A DNA stretch of 64,000 nt from Haemonchus contortus (Eukaryota; Nematoda; Chromadorea; Rhabditida; Trichostrongylidae), in NCBI GenBank assembly GCA_000469685.2, contig LS997564.1, positions 34,490,151 to 34,554,150 on the forward strand. Direction: 5' to 3'. Below the pieces are notes generated by a model, which saw only the letters and a program-made list of their open reading frames with translations, did not search any database and was not told the origin of the DNA. Both the position numbers and the translations under genes were made by a program. This document shows positions 1 to 11,529 of the stretch, in pieces; position 1 is the first letter of the stretch, and each line of letters opens with the position of its first letter.

Positions 1-1155
1 ATCCATAAAGTTTTTATTAAATGAACGAAACTTGTAGTTGTTGTCGTCTAGTTGCACTTCTGTCGTCTTTTTTGCTCAAGTTGAATCATACAGACATGTA
101 GATTTATATTTATGCCATTAAATAAACATGAGACAGCACGTTCCGTAGAGTTTTTAGTCTATAAAGAGGGCTTAATTCTGTCATCTTCTCTGTAATACCG
201 ACTATCTACCAAAGTAGCTTGACATTAACTATTTCCCTCGCTTTATGTCGTGGATGTTCAGCGCATTTAACGTGAAGGCGTCCATTCACACGAATAAATA
301 GCAGTGTTTGCATCGTAGCTTCAACCGGGATTTAACGTGAAAAAGCATAGAAGTGGGTCTATTGGTGAAATCTAATAACAGGACTGCAGAAGGTTTTTCC
401 TCTGTATTGCGTTGTACGTGGGCATTGTTTTTCGCTACGCTATCCGATACTCAGCAGCCAACTCTCACATACTCATCCCCCATCACGAATAGTGATATTG
501 CGATTCTCTTCCTATTCCGGCTTCTGTATGAGATTTCTGCAACTCATTACTTATATAAGTCTCTGAAAAGGCTCTCTTTCATCGCCTTGTTATTCGTAAA
601 CAGTAACTTATTCAGCGTTGTGCTTTAGCAAGTGTTACGGGAACTGAACGTACTTTGACCGAGTCCTCGATAAGAACCATCTCAAGCCCTTTACGACCTT
701 CCAAGTTTAAATTACCTACGTTCATTTGTTGTGGCCTACAAATATATGATCTCGCAACTGAGTAAAAGTCAAATGTGTGGTTCTTCTTGCTCAAGATGGT
801 GTTCACTAGCTTTGTATATGTTTTTTTTGTTCTTCTTATACCTATCCTATTTACTACGCTATTTCATTTTCTACTACTATTACTAATCTTATCAATAACT
901 CACGTGTTACAAACAATATACCACATAAATGTTACCCACAACTACGAGGGTGCTTAAACAACTCATATTCATAGTTCAATTAGTTACCCATAGGAAAACC
1001 GATCACGAAGGACAAGGGTCGCTTGAGGGTCGCAGTAACAGCTGACCTAACAAAATTTAGGCCAGCTGCAACGAAGCACATAAGTGCGGCGCGGGTTACG
1101 GTATTGCGGTCCCGCAGCGAACTTCGCAGCCGCCCCTCAGATTATAAATAGCACC
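1..1155. other. AT-rich intergenic sequence, nothing recognised
   Basis: No reading frame here has protein-like composition together with splice sites. The short ORFs are low-complexity or interrupted. A GC-richer patch around 1080-1140 precedes the inverted-repeat element. I see no RNA gene or clear promoter. Confidence 0.5.
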
Positions 1156-1657
1156 TGACGACCATGCAGTCCACATGTGGACTGCAGTTATATATTGTAT
1201 TTATCGCCACTTTTTAACGATCTTTCTTATCAAATCATAAGATCAGGTCTAAGTTAAACTATATACTGTGTGGTCCAAAGAAATATTCTAATTTTGCAAT
1301 TAACAGATAATAAGATTAAGCATAGACATCATACATACTTAGATTTTAGCCTTTGGTTTTCAGGGTATATCTACCTTCCGCACTAATTTAGACAGTTTTA
1401 CACCACACCGGTGTTTTTTCGAAGAAACATGTGGCCCTTCTATGTTTTCTTTTTATGAAAAGAATTAGTGATTGAGGAACTTCTCCTCATCACTATTTAT
1501 CACTAGCTGACTAAAATTGAAGTGCCACCTACCATCATCAATAGTCATATCCTAAATTTGCGAACTCAGAAAAATTAAACAACTTCCAGTTCAAAATTGA
1601 AGAAATTGGCCGTCCGGGACCATGCAGTCCACATGTGGACTGCAGTGATGGTCGTCA
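1156..1657. mobile_element. MITE-like element with ~35 bp terminal inverted repeats
   Basis: Both ends carry the same sequence in opposite orientation. The left end begins TGACGACCAT and runs into a palindromic core (GCAGTCCACATGTGGACTGC). The right end is the reverse complement, ending ATGGTCGTCA, with a 4 bp length difference beside the core. About 500 bp of AT-rich sequence without a transposase lies between. This is the structure of a non-autonomous DNA transposon. I see no clear target-site duplication, so the family is not assigned and the outer limits could be off by a few bases. Confidence 0.6.
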
Positions 1658-2159
1658 ATGGGTTAACTGAAGCATCTTTCACACTATTCAACACTACTTG
1701 ACTGCAAAGCAGCAATATTCATATAACCAAGGGGATGGCATTTTAGACCATGCTGAACGCAAGTTTGTGACTTCTGCAGTTATTCGGACCTTATTTGCGT
1801 TTTTCTCCTCTTCTGGGTTCAGCATTAGCGCTCGTACACTAGGACATTGCAAAAAGTAAAGAAATCCTAGAAACACCTGGTTTTGATTTCTAGCTCTTTG
1901 GGATATTTGGAACATGATCAAAATGCAGGTTAATAGTGGTAAAAATTCACACTAGACCAATGCTACACATGTTGAAATTTCGCTTGATTAGATCCAGTGG
2001 AAAGAAGTTATGATTGAAAAATACGAGTGAAGAAGCATTTGGCCGGATACTTTTGAGCGCTGCTGTATAAGACTGCTTCCTTAGCTCTACGACAACTTCA
2101 CGACCAGGTTCCGCCATTTTATAATAGGATATCATTGTCAAGATAAAGAAAGGATTTTT
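1658..2159. other. Intergenic, no gene seen
   Basis: Only short ORFs on either strand, none with recognisable motifs or consistent splice sites. Confidence 0.45.
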
Positions 2160-2860
2160 ACAGGTGATACTATCTCGCTCAAAATTATCGGTGCCGCTCT
2201 CGAAAACATCATGCGTTATATGGTATGGGAAGACATGGGAGTGAAGGTCTCGACGGCCGCTATTTACATCATCTCCGCTTTGCAGATGACATTGTGCTTA
2301 TAACACCCGACATCGAGCAGGCAGAACAAATGCTAGCCTGATTCGACAACGCTTAATGGAAGGATCAATTTATTAAACCTTACAAATACGATGTTGTTGA
2401 GAAGCCAATAGGTACCTGATCCTCCTTTAACGCTGAATAGATCGATCACTTCTGAATGCATTAGCTACGCGTATCTAGGTCGATAAGTCACCATGATCAA
2501 CGATTCACCGCCGGAGCTGAGCAAACCTGGCTCCCATTCTCTATCCTCGACCATCAAATACCCAACGTTAAGAAAAAGTATCAGTTTCCATGTTCGAAAT
2601 TCGGGCTACGTCATAAAGGTTACCACATCCTCGGCAACTCTGGCCGAAGTTCTGAGGTCATTCATTCTATACAGGACCTTACACTCCACAGAATATGGGC
2701 CTATTGCGTTCTCAACAAGGTGTCGGCACATCCCGACCCAAAACCTAGTCCCATTTGCTTGGCGCATCAGATCACGAGCAGGAAAAATCTGATTCAATTG
2801 AAATTGGTACTCTGTGAGTGGGGGGCTCACTCGTCAGTTTATACTTTCTGGAAATCAACG
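2160..2860 (+). pseudogene. Decayed RTE-type non-LTR reverse transcriptase fragment
   Basis: Forward translation gives pieces of a non-LTR reverse transcriptase in shifting frames. Near 2185-2220 there is a segment like the conserved AALE..M region. Near 2265-2295 the reading LRFADDIVLI contains the FADD catalytic box typical of these enzymes. Residues resembling the post-catalytic thumb region (around 2440-2490) and the pre-terminal region follow. Stops and frameshifts break every frame, and the 5' part with the endonuclease is missing, which is how 5'-truncated RTE copies usually look. The family call rests on the FADD context and on similarity to nematode RTE elements as I know them. It has no function now. 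Confidence 0.6.
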
Positions 2861-2895
2861 TGAAGCAATACATCCTACCTACTACAAGCGCTTTA

Positions 2896-2934
<39 letters not shown>

Positions 2935-4719
2935 CTGTATGTATGGTAATGTATCTGCTGTCTGTATGTATGTATGTATGTTATGTATGTATGTATTATG
3001 CATGTATGATGATGTATGTATGTATGTATTTGTATGTTGTATGTATGTATGTATGTATGTATGGTATGTTATTGTATGTATGTATGTATGTATGTATGTT
3101 ATGTATGTATGTATGTATGTATGTTTATGTATGTATGTATGTATGTATGTATGTATGTATGTCCTGCTTATGTATGTATGTATGTATGTATGTATGTATG
3201 TATGTATGTATGTATGTATGTATGTATGTATGTATGTATGTATGTATGTATGTATGTATGTATGTATGTATGTATGTATGTATGTATGTATGTATGTATG
3301 TATGTATGTATGTATGTATGTATGTATGTATGTATGTATGTATGTATGTATGTATGTATGTATGTATGTATGTATGTATGTATGTATGTATGTATGTATG
3401 TATGTATGTATGTATGTATGTATGTATGTATGTATGTATGTATGTATGTATGTATGTATGTATGTATGTATGTATGTATGTATGTATGTATGTATGTATG
3501 TATGTATGTATGTATGTATGTATGTATGTATGTATGTATGTATGTATGTATGTATGTATGTATGTATGTATGTATGTATGTATGTATGTATGTATGTATG
3601 TATGTATGTATGTATGTATGTATGTATGTATGTATGTATGTATGTATGTATGTATGTATGTATGTATGTATGTATGTATGTATGTATGTATGTATGTATG
3701 TATGTATGTATGTATGTATGTATGTATGTATGTATGTATGTATGTATGTATGTATGTATGTATGTATGTATGTATGTATGTATGTATGTATGTATGTATG
3801 TATGTATGTATGTATGTATGTATGTATGTATGTATGTATGTATGTATGTATGTATGTATGTATGTATGTATGTATGTATGTATGTATGTATGTATGTATG
3901 TATGTATGTATGTATGTATGTATGTATGTATGTATGTATGTATGTATGTATGTATGTATGTATGTATGTATGTATGTATGTATGTATGTATGTATGTATG
4001 TATGTATGTATGTATGTATGTATGTATGTATGTATGTATGTATGTATGTATGTATGTATGTATGTATGTATGTATGTATGTATGTATGTATGTATGTATG
4101 TATGTATGTATGTATGTATGTATGTATGTATGTATGTATGTATGTATGTATGTATGTATGTATGTATGTATGTATGTATGTATGTATGTATGTATGTATG
4201 TATGTATGTATGTATGTATGTATGTATGTATGTATGTATGTATGTATGTATGTATGTATGTATGTATGTATGTATGTATGTATGTATGTATGTATGTATG
4301 TATGTATGTATGTATGTATGTATGTATGTATGTATGTATGTATGTATGTATGTATGTATGTATGTATGTATGTATGTATGTATGTATGTATGTATGTATG
4401 TATGTATGTATGTATGTATGTATGTATGTATGTATGTATGTATGTATGTATGTATGTATGTATGTATGTATGTATGTATGTATGTATGTATGTATGTATG
4501 TATGTATGTATGTATGTATGTATGTATGTATGTATGTATGTATGTATGTATGTATGTATGTATGTATGTATGTATGTATGTATGTATGTATGTATGTATG
4601 TATGTATGTATGTATGTATGTATGTATGTATGTATGTATGTATGTATGTATGTATGTATGTATGTATGTATGTATGTATGTATGGTACTGTATGTATGGT
4701 ATGTATGTATGTATGTATG

Positions 4720-4750
<31 letters not shown>

Positions 4751-4844
4751 TGTATGTATGTATTGTATGGTATGTGTATGTATGTATGCTATGTAGGCTG
4801 GTATGTATGTATGTATGTATGTATGTATGTATTATGTATGTATG

Positions 4845-4876
<32 letters not shown>

Positions 4877-5657
4877 TGTTATGTATGTATGTATGTATGT
4901 ATGTATGTATGTTATGTATGTAGGTATGTATGTATGTATGGCTATGTTATGTATGTATGTATGTATGTATGCTATGTATGTATGTATGTATGTATGTATG
5001 TATGTATGTATGTATGTATGTATGTATGTATGTATGTATGTATGTATGTATGTATGTATGTATGTATGTATGTATGTATGTATGTATGTATGTATGTATG
5101 TATGTATGTATGTATGTATGTATGTATGTATGTATGTATGTATGTATGTATGTATGTATGTATGTATGTATGTATGTATGTATGTATGTATGTATGTATG
5201 TATGTATGTATGTATGTATGTATGTATGTATGTATGTATGTATGTATGTATGTATGTATGTATGTATGTATGTATGTATGTATGTATGTATGTATGTATG
5301 TATGTATGTATGTATGTATGTATGTATGTATGTATGTATGTATGTATGTATGTATGTATGTATGTATGTATGTATGTATGTATGTATGTATGTATGTATG
5401 TATGTATGTATGTATGTATGTATGTATGTATGTATGTATGTATGTATGTATGTATGTATGTATGTATGTATGTATGTATGTATGTATGTATGTATGTATG
5501 TATGTATGTATGTATGTATGTATGTATGTATGTATGTATGTATGTATGTATGTATGTATGTATGTATGTATGTATGTATGTATGTATGTATGTATGTATG
5601 TATGTATGTATGTATGTATGTATGTATGTATGTATGTATGTATGTATGTATGTATGT
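2896..5657. repeat. Very long compound tetranucleotide microsatellite (TCTG)n-(TATG)n
   Basis: The array opens with about ten TCTG units (about 2896-2935) and then turns into TATG repeats that continue to 5657. Two zones (2935-3175 and 4681-4980) carry single-base slips and substitutions. The blocks 3175-4680 and 4980-5657 are essentially perfect. Because the unit is 4 nt and lacks stops in all frames, it generates large artificial open frames of repeated Met-Tyr-Val-Cys, or Thr-Tyr-Ile-His on the other strand. None of these is a gene. Perfect 0.7-1.5 kb stretches are unusual and are also regions where assembly length is unreliable. Confidence 0.98.
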
Positions 5658-6080
5658 CACGAAATTCCTTAGCTCCTTTAGATCTGCCTGGAGAGACCGG
5701 GTCAAGTGTGGAATGGGTGGGCCAGGTCTCGAGAAGTATAAAATACACATCAGCTTGGCTGAGCCCCGCCCACAGTGGGCGTGGCGGCGTGCCTCGAAAT
5801 GAGCCCTACTGGGGACCACGATTTGGAATTCAGTAACAAGACGGCCTCAAAACTTGAGTTTAAAGGTGGCTAGAGGTGTGTATTGGCAAGTTAGATCGAA
5901 CTAGGGAGACCCACCCCCGATGGGCGGGGCGTTCTCCAGAAATGCAATGCTTTATGAAAATATTTATAACTCGGTTCGGGGAAAGCCAACAGAGCAGGAA
6001 AAAGTTGATATAGGAGAGGTATTGTCGAAGGTAGCATAAATGACGTCAGCGGAGGCCCGCCCACAATGGGCGGAACGTGC
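5658..6080. repeat. GC-box-rich repeat leading into the 128 bp tandem array
   Basis: This stretch holds several short inverted motifs of the form CGCCCACnnTGGGCG (near 5767, 5920 and 6058). The same motif occurs in every unit of the adjoining 128 bp array, so the stretch is probably a diverged flank of the same repeat family. No coding potential is seen. Confidence 0.5.
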
Positions 6081-7530
6081 CTCGAAGCTCACATCCCTTC
6101 TTACATTTATATTCGAAAATCCATAATTCCAGTTCCCATGGACCTAGAGGGTTTAAATTTGGTAGGAGTACAGGCGTCATGGAGGCAAAACTTATGGTGG
6201 GCGGCAGAACCAGACTCCGCCCACAAGGGGCGGGGTTTGGGCGAAAATTCATAACTCATGTCCCCATGGACCTAGAAGTTCAAACTTGGTATAAATACAG
6301 GAGCCATGGTGGTAAAACTTATAGTGTGTGGCAGAACCAGCCTTCGCCCACAAGATGCCGGGTTTGGGCGAAAATTCATAACTCATGTCCCCATGGACCT
6401 AGAAAGTTCAAACTTGGTATAAATACAGGAGCCATGGTGGTAAAACTTATAGTGTGTGGCAGAACCAGCCTTCGCCCACAAGATGCCGGGTTTGGGCGAA
6501 AATTCATAACTCATGTCCCCATGGACCTAGAAAGTTCAAACTTGGTATAAATACAGGAGCCATGGTGGTAAAACTTATAGTGTGTGGCAGAACCAGACTC
6601 CGCCCACAAGATGCGGGGTTTGGGCGAAAATTCATAACTCATGTCCCCATGGACCTAGAAAGTTCAAGCTTGGTAGGAGTACAGGCGACAGGATGGGAAC
6701 ACCTATGGTGGGTGGCAAAACCGAACTCCGCCCATAAGATGCGGGGTTTGGGCGAAAATTCATAACTCATGTCCCCATGGACCTAGAAAGTTCAAACTTG
6801 GTAGGAGTACAGGCGACAGGATGGGAACACCTATGGTGGGTGGCAAAACCGAACTCCGCCCACAAGGGGCGGGGTCTGGGTGAAAATTCATAATTCTGTC
6901 TCAGTGGACCTAGAAAGTTCAAACTTGTTAGGGGTACAGACACCGCGACGGGGAAACTTATGGTGGGTGGTAGAACCAGACTCCGCCCACAAGGGGCGGG
7001 GTTTGTGCGAAAATTCGTAACTCCTGTCCCCATGGACCTAGAAATTTCAAACTTGGTAGGAGTACAGGCGACAGGATGGGAACACCTATGGTGGGTGGCA
7101 AAACCGGACTCCGCCCACAAGGGGCGGGGTTTGTGCGAAAATTCGTAACTCCTGTCCCCATGGACCTAGAAAGTTCAAATTTGGTAGGAGTACAGGCGAC
7201 AGGATGGGAACACCTATGGTGGGTGGCAAAACCGAACTCCGCCCACAAGGGGCGGGGTCTGGGTGAAAATTCATAATTCTGTCTCAGTGGACCTAGAAAG
7301 TTCAAACTTGTTAGGGGTACAGACACCGCAACGGGGAAACTTATGGTGGGTGGTAGAACCAGACTCCGCCCACAAGATGCGGGGTTTGGGCGAAAATTCA
7401 TACCTCATGTCCCCATGGACCTAGAAAGTTCAAACTTGGTAGGAGTACAGGCGACAGGATGGGAACACTTATGGTGGATGGCAGGACAAGACTCCGCCCG
7501 CAGGAGGCGAGTTTGAGCGGAAACTCATAA
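6080..7530. repeat. Tandem array of a 128 bp unit, eleven copies
   Basis: The anchor GGACCTAGA occurs at about 6140, 6268, 6395, 6523, 6651, 6779, 6906, 7034, 7162, 7289 and 7417, a spacing of 127-128 bp each time. Each unit contains a CCCCATGGACCTAGAAAGTT block, a short GC-rich inverted repeat (CCGCCCAC..GGGGCGGGG) and a GCGAAAATTCATAAC block. Two sub-variants alternate: one has ACAGGCGACAGGATGGGAAC, the other GTACAGACACCGCGACGGGG. The open frames on both strands arise because 128 bp units happen to lack stops; they are not genes. Diverged single copies also occur near 9310-9385 and, inverted, near 39760-39880. Confidence 0.93.
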
Positions 7531-8470
7531 ATCCGAAAAAGGTCTATAATGAAAATCAGCTCATGCGGCTCCGTCTCTCATGGCTAGAGCCCCTAGCGCG
7601 CGCGAGAGCGTGCGTAGCTACTTACGCCAAGAAATTGAAGTTCACGTGGACAGTATATAATATTCGATTTTTGGATGACCGTTCCCCCAAATTGCTATCG
7701 ACTGGAAACTTCGAAGGAACGGCATGAAATGGACACAAACACAGCTGGACACTCGATGGTCAGTTTTTTACAACAGCTTTAAACGCGAGATTTACTTGTG
7801 CCAGCTATAGCGCCAGTAAATCATGCGCTGCTCAGCGAGGCAACAAGGGGTGCGCTTCGTTGCGCGCGTCCGTCGAAACTAGATCACGCCGCAGACGTCG
7901 CATGCGGCAAGCCAGCCCATGATACTTCGCGAATGCCGCAGTTGTCAGTGGGGCATATGATTTGCTCTTAATCCACGGCAGTCAGCTCAAAGAGAAGATA
8001 ACACGAACAAATGCGAATATTCGCTCCACTGACACTGGGTGGTACTGTAATGTCATCTCGAGACCTCAATATGGTGCGCCGCGCGCGAAGTGGGCGGGTG
8101 ACCTACTTTCGACGGACGCGCGCAACGGACGTTCCCCCGCAACAGGTGATATGGGATATGGTGGACATTGATACACATTAACACCTACTCAAGGGACGAA
8201 GGCATCCCGACAGCGACGAAAACTTGCAGATGAAGAGTAAATGTAAATTCTGTTACTTTTTTCAAGCCCAAAGGCATCGCGAGTGATCATATTCTTTGAG
8301 AAGTGGTTCATAGTACGGTATGCAAGCTCAGACCCACAAAACCCTCACTTTTCGAGGCACTTGTCATTTTTATTTTATGGGTATAAGTGAAGAAGTCCAT
8401 CTTGGTACTTGCACATCTGAGTCACAGTATCTCGTACCATAATATGGCCCTAGCACGACTATCCTCGAAG
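7531..8470. other. Intergenic, CpG-richer, no gene seen
   Basis: Slightly GC-rich sequence with CGCGCG patches (7595-7620, 7860-7900, 8080-8130). I found no exon-like segment with matching splice sites and no RNA gene. Confidence 0.4.
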
Positions 8471-8693
8471 TTTTATTAATTGGTCAGCAATAAACCGAGT
8501 AATGAATCTTCCTCGATAAAATGTACCACTTCCTGTTTTTTATTTTTTCCAACTTTCTTTTTCAAATTGTATATAATCGACGTTTCAACGCGAGTGCGCG
8601 TGCGTACGAGCGAGCATGCATGTGGATGAGTAGGTAAGGGTGTTTGTACGTATGGATGAGCGTGTGGATGCATGAATGTGTGTATCGTTGTGT

Positions 8694-8872
<179 letters not shown>

Positions 8873-9310
8873 AGGTGTTTGTGTACCTTGTGGCTATGTG
8901 GTATATGTGTGTGGGTGGGTGAGTGGGTGGGTGGGTGTGTGTACTTCAGGTGTGTATGTTTGTAGTGCTTTGTGTGCGTTGCGTATGTCGTGCATATGTG
9001 TGTATGTTTGTGTATTTCGTGTGTGTATACGTGTCTCTTGCTTGCGCGTGCATGTGTATGTGCGTATGTGTGTTGTGTGTTCATGGTGTGTACGTTGTGT
9101 ATATGTGCCCCTGTGTGAATGTATGTGTACTTTTGTATGTGTATTTGCGTACCTTACGTGTGTCTGTGTGTGCGTGTACTTTGTGTGTGATGTGTCTTTA
9201 TGCGTATGTGTATGTATGTGTACGAATATGTTGGAATGCTATGCGTGCATTTGTGTGTGTCGGTGTACGTATGTCTGTATATGCGTGTGTATACTGATAT
9301 GTGTATTTGA
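8873..9310. repeat. Degenerate GT/TATG-rich tract
   Basis: Purine-pyrimidine alternating sequence continues from the GT microsatellite with many substitutions. Open frames rich in Cys and Val are compositional artefacts. Confidence 0.8.
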
Positions 9311-9390
9311 CCAGAAATTCATAACTCCTGTTCCTTTTAGTTATAAAGTTCAAATTTGGAAGGAATACGAGCAGCACGGTGGAAACACTG
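9311..9390 (+). repeat. Diverged single copy of the 128 bp unit
   Basis: CAGAAATTCATAACTCCTGT, then TAAAGTTCAAATTTGG, then GAATACGAGCAGC and GGTGGAAACAC follow the same order as the 128 bp unit at 6.1-7.5 kb. The copy lies immediately after the GT tract. The inverted copy at 39.8 kb also sits among CA repeats. Confidence 0.7.
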
Positions 9391-11490
9391 AGCAGGGAGA
9401 AGGAGGTGTGGGGGGGGGGGGGGTGTCGACAGGGAAAGATAACAACCGGTAGGGTTAAGAAGCTGGGGTAACAAATCAAACTCATTAGAGAATAGAAGCC
9501 TTGGAAAAAAAGGGTATTGGAACAGCTACGGTTTCTGAACCAGAAGTGTAACCTCGGCCATTCGCTATGTTGTGTGGAGCGTGACACAACCGCCGCAGAT
9601 GACCGAGGAGTGAGACTGATAACAGCTGATAAGGGTTGATAAGCTGCCACAAAAAGCAAGAGCCAGTCAGGGTTACATTTGCCTTTTATGTGGGAGACGA
9701 GCGGTAGGAACGATTTTGTGTAATCGATCCGCCGCACGCGGCTGTAGCGGACCATTTGCCTCGTTATAACAGTTCTAGCGTCCTTCATACAACTAAACTG
9801 TTATGCGATTATTACTTTTGACATGATTCTACTGTTAGTCCTTTTGTTCCGATTCCTGAATTTCGTACTTGCTGCTGCATTCTGCTACATTCCTTCGCGC
9901 GTGGCGTCTCTCTCGTAGCGATGCGACAATTTCGTTTCTACTGCACCACACCCCTTTGGTGTTGGCAGTGGAACATTCACACCATAATGATATAGGTGGC
10001 AGGATGGTGCATGGTTGGTGATAGGAACTGATAACAACTGATAGTGACTGATAATGAGCGCTGAAATGCAAACACCACCGGACCACTTTCTGTTCGTACT
10101 AACATTGGAGCCCTGAAGCGTGACTGTGCGATTCAGGGGGCGGGTTCGTCGGTGACAAGATGTGGCAATATCAATGATAAGGATGTTCGAAGCCAGTGAC
10201 TCGGAGTAAATGATCATAAGAAGGGTCATGAGTACCTCCATCTGATAGTAGTGTTATCATCATCAGCCAACAACATTAGTGAGTACCATTCAAGGCTTCG
10301 GGGCCGACGTGTCAAAATCAACTAAATTCGTGGTTACCTAAACCCTTCCACAGACAGGGGGATACTACATGGGATCTTATTCGAGCCCATTATGAATATT
10401 CAATGTGAAAAAAAGAAGTGGCTGAACAGAGTACATAAACGGACCACCTCCCTTCCATGGTAGGGCCTCCATTACCTATAGGAAGAGCTCTTCACCCACC
10501 GATTAAACTTCTGAACCATTACCTAACTAAAGGATCAGGGCCAAGTCGGCAAATATCAGATTAGTAGGCTTAATGGGCACGGGCACTTACGATAACAGAT
10601 GGCGTACCCGCCGAGCCCAGCGTCCTTTCCCACGCCGCGCCATTCCCGCCACATTCAAATGGAATCTGGCACTCCTCCACGCCATTTTCTGTTGCTGTTG
10701 TAACATGACAAGTCTTGTGCAATCTCATTCGATATAATTACTTTACTTGTCTCTACTCGTTACTTTACTCTTCCCAGTCTGCACACTCTCCACATCCAAT
10801 AGTCCCTTATATCCTTGTTTACTCTGGCACCCTCTTCATACTAGTGGTGTCTCGTTAAGAGGTCGTAAGTTCGCGTGCCGCCAAACCAGACAAAGTGCGG
10901 GAAAGCGGGCATCGTTTGCAATTTGTGCGTCACCCTTGTCGAACCCGGTTGTGTTCGGTTATTTTTCTTTATTTTTTATGCTTTGAATTCAGAAATTGAT
11001 TTAATTCCTATGGTTATTGGTGTTTATAATTGGTGAAACTTTTGGGTAATGCTTCATTACAGCTACGTCTTTTTAGCGCTTTTCCGCTTTCTTTTTTGAA
11101 TTTCATGGGTACTTTCATATGTTTTTATCGCCAGTCTTTTCACTAGTATGCATTTGCCCAGATCTTACCTACAAGCATTGGTGTCAGTATAAGTTCTCGT
11201 AGGTTTTGTAGTTATCATACGTGACGTGAGGTTTCAAAAGAAGTTTTTGGTTTGATTTTCAAAGTCAAATTAAAAACTACCGAGATACGTAGGTTGAAAA
11301 CTGTGTGAGAGAAGTTATGAAAAATCTTTAGTCAGTTATTTCATGATCGTAATTGCAATATTTGAGGATGTCATCCCGGTTGCAGCTGTTTTCCATTAGC
11401 GCATAGGTGTTCGCCTTTCGATCATTTGATTATTTTTGTGTGATCAAAACATATTTATATGTCGACTCATTTGCCCAAGTGAATTCGTAT
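9391..11490. other. Intergenic, no gene seen
   Basis: The interval contains a short poly-G run (about 9409-9422) and clusters of a GATAAC/CTGATA motif (9617-9645 and 10019-10055). I recognise no exon or RNA gene. The last part (10.98-11.49 kb) is AT-rich and is the likely promoter region of the following gene, but I cannot point to a specific element. Confidence 0.4.
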
Positions 11491-11529
11491 TCTATTTAGT
11501 TCGTTGGAAAGAAGCTGTGTTTGTGAGAA

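Noticed and set aside
2814..5836. Very long open frames (up to 660 codons) over the TATG repeat on both strands
   Set aside because: They consist only of a four-residue repeat produced by the microsatellite. There is no real gene.
6046..7401. Multiple 60-157 codon frames over the 128 bp array
   Set aside because: They repeat every 128 bp in rotating frames, so they follow the repeat, not a protein.
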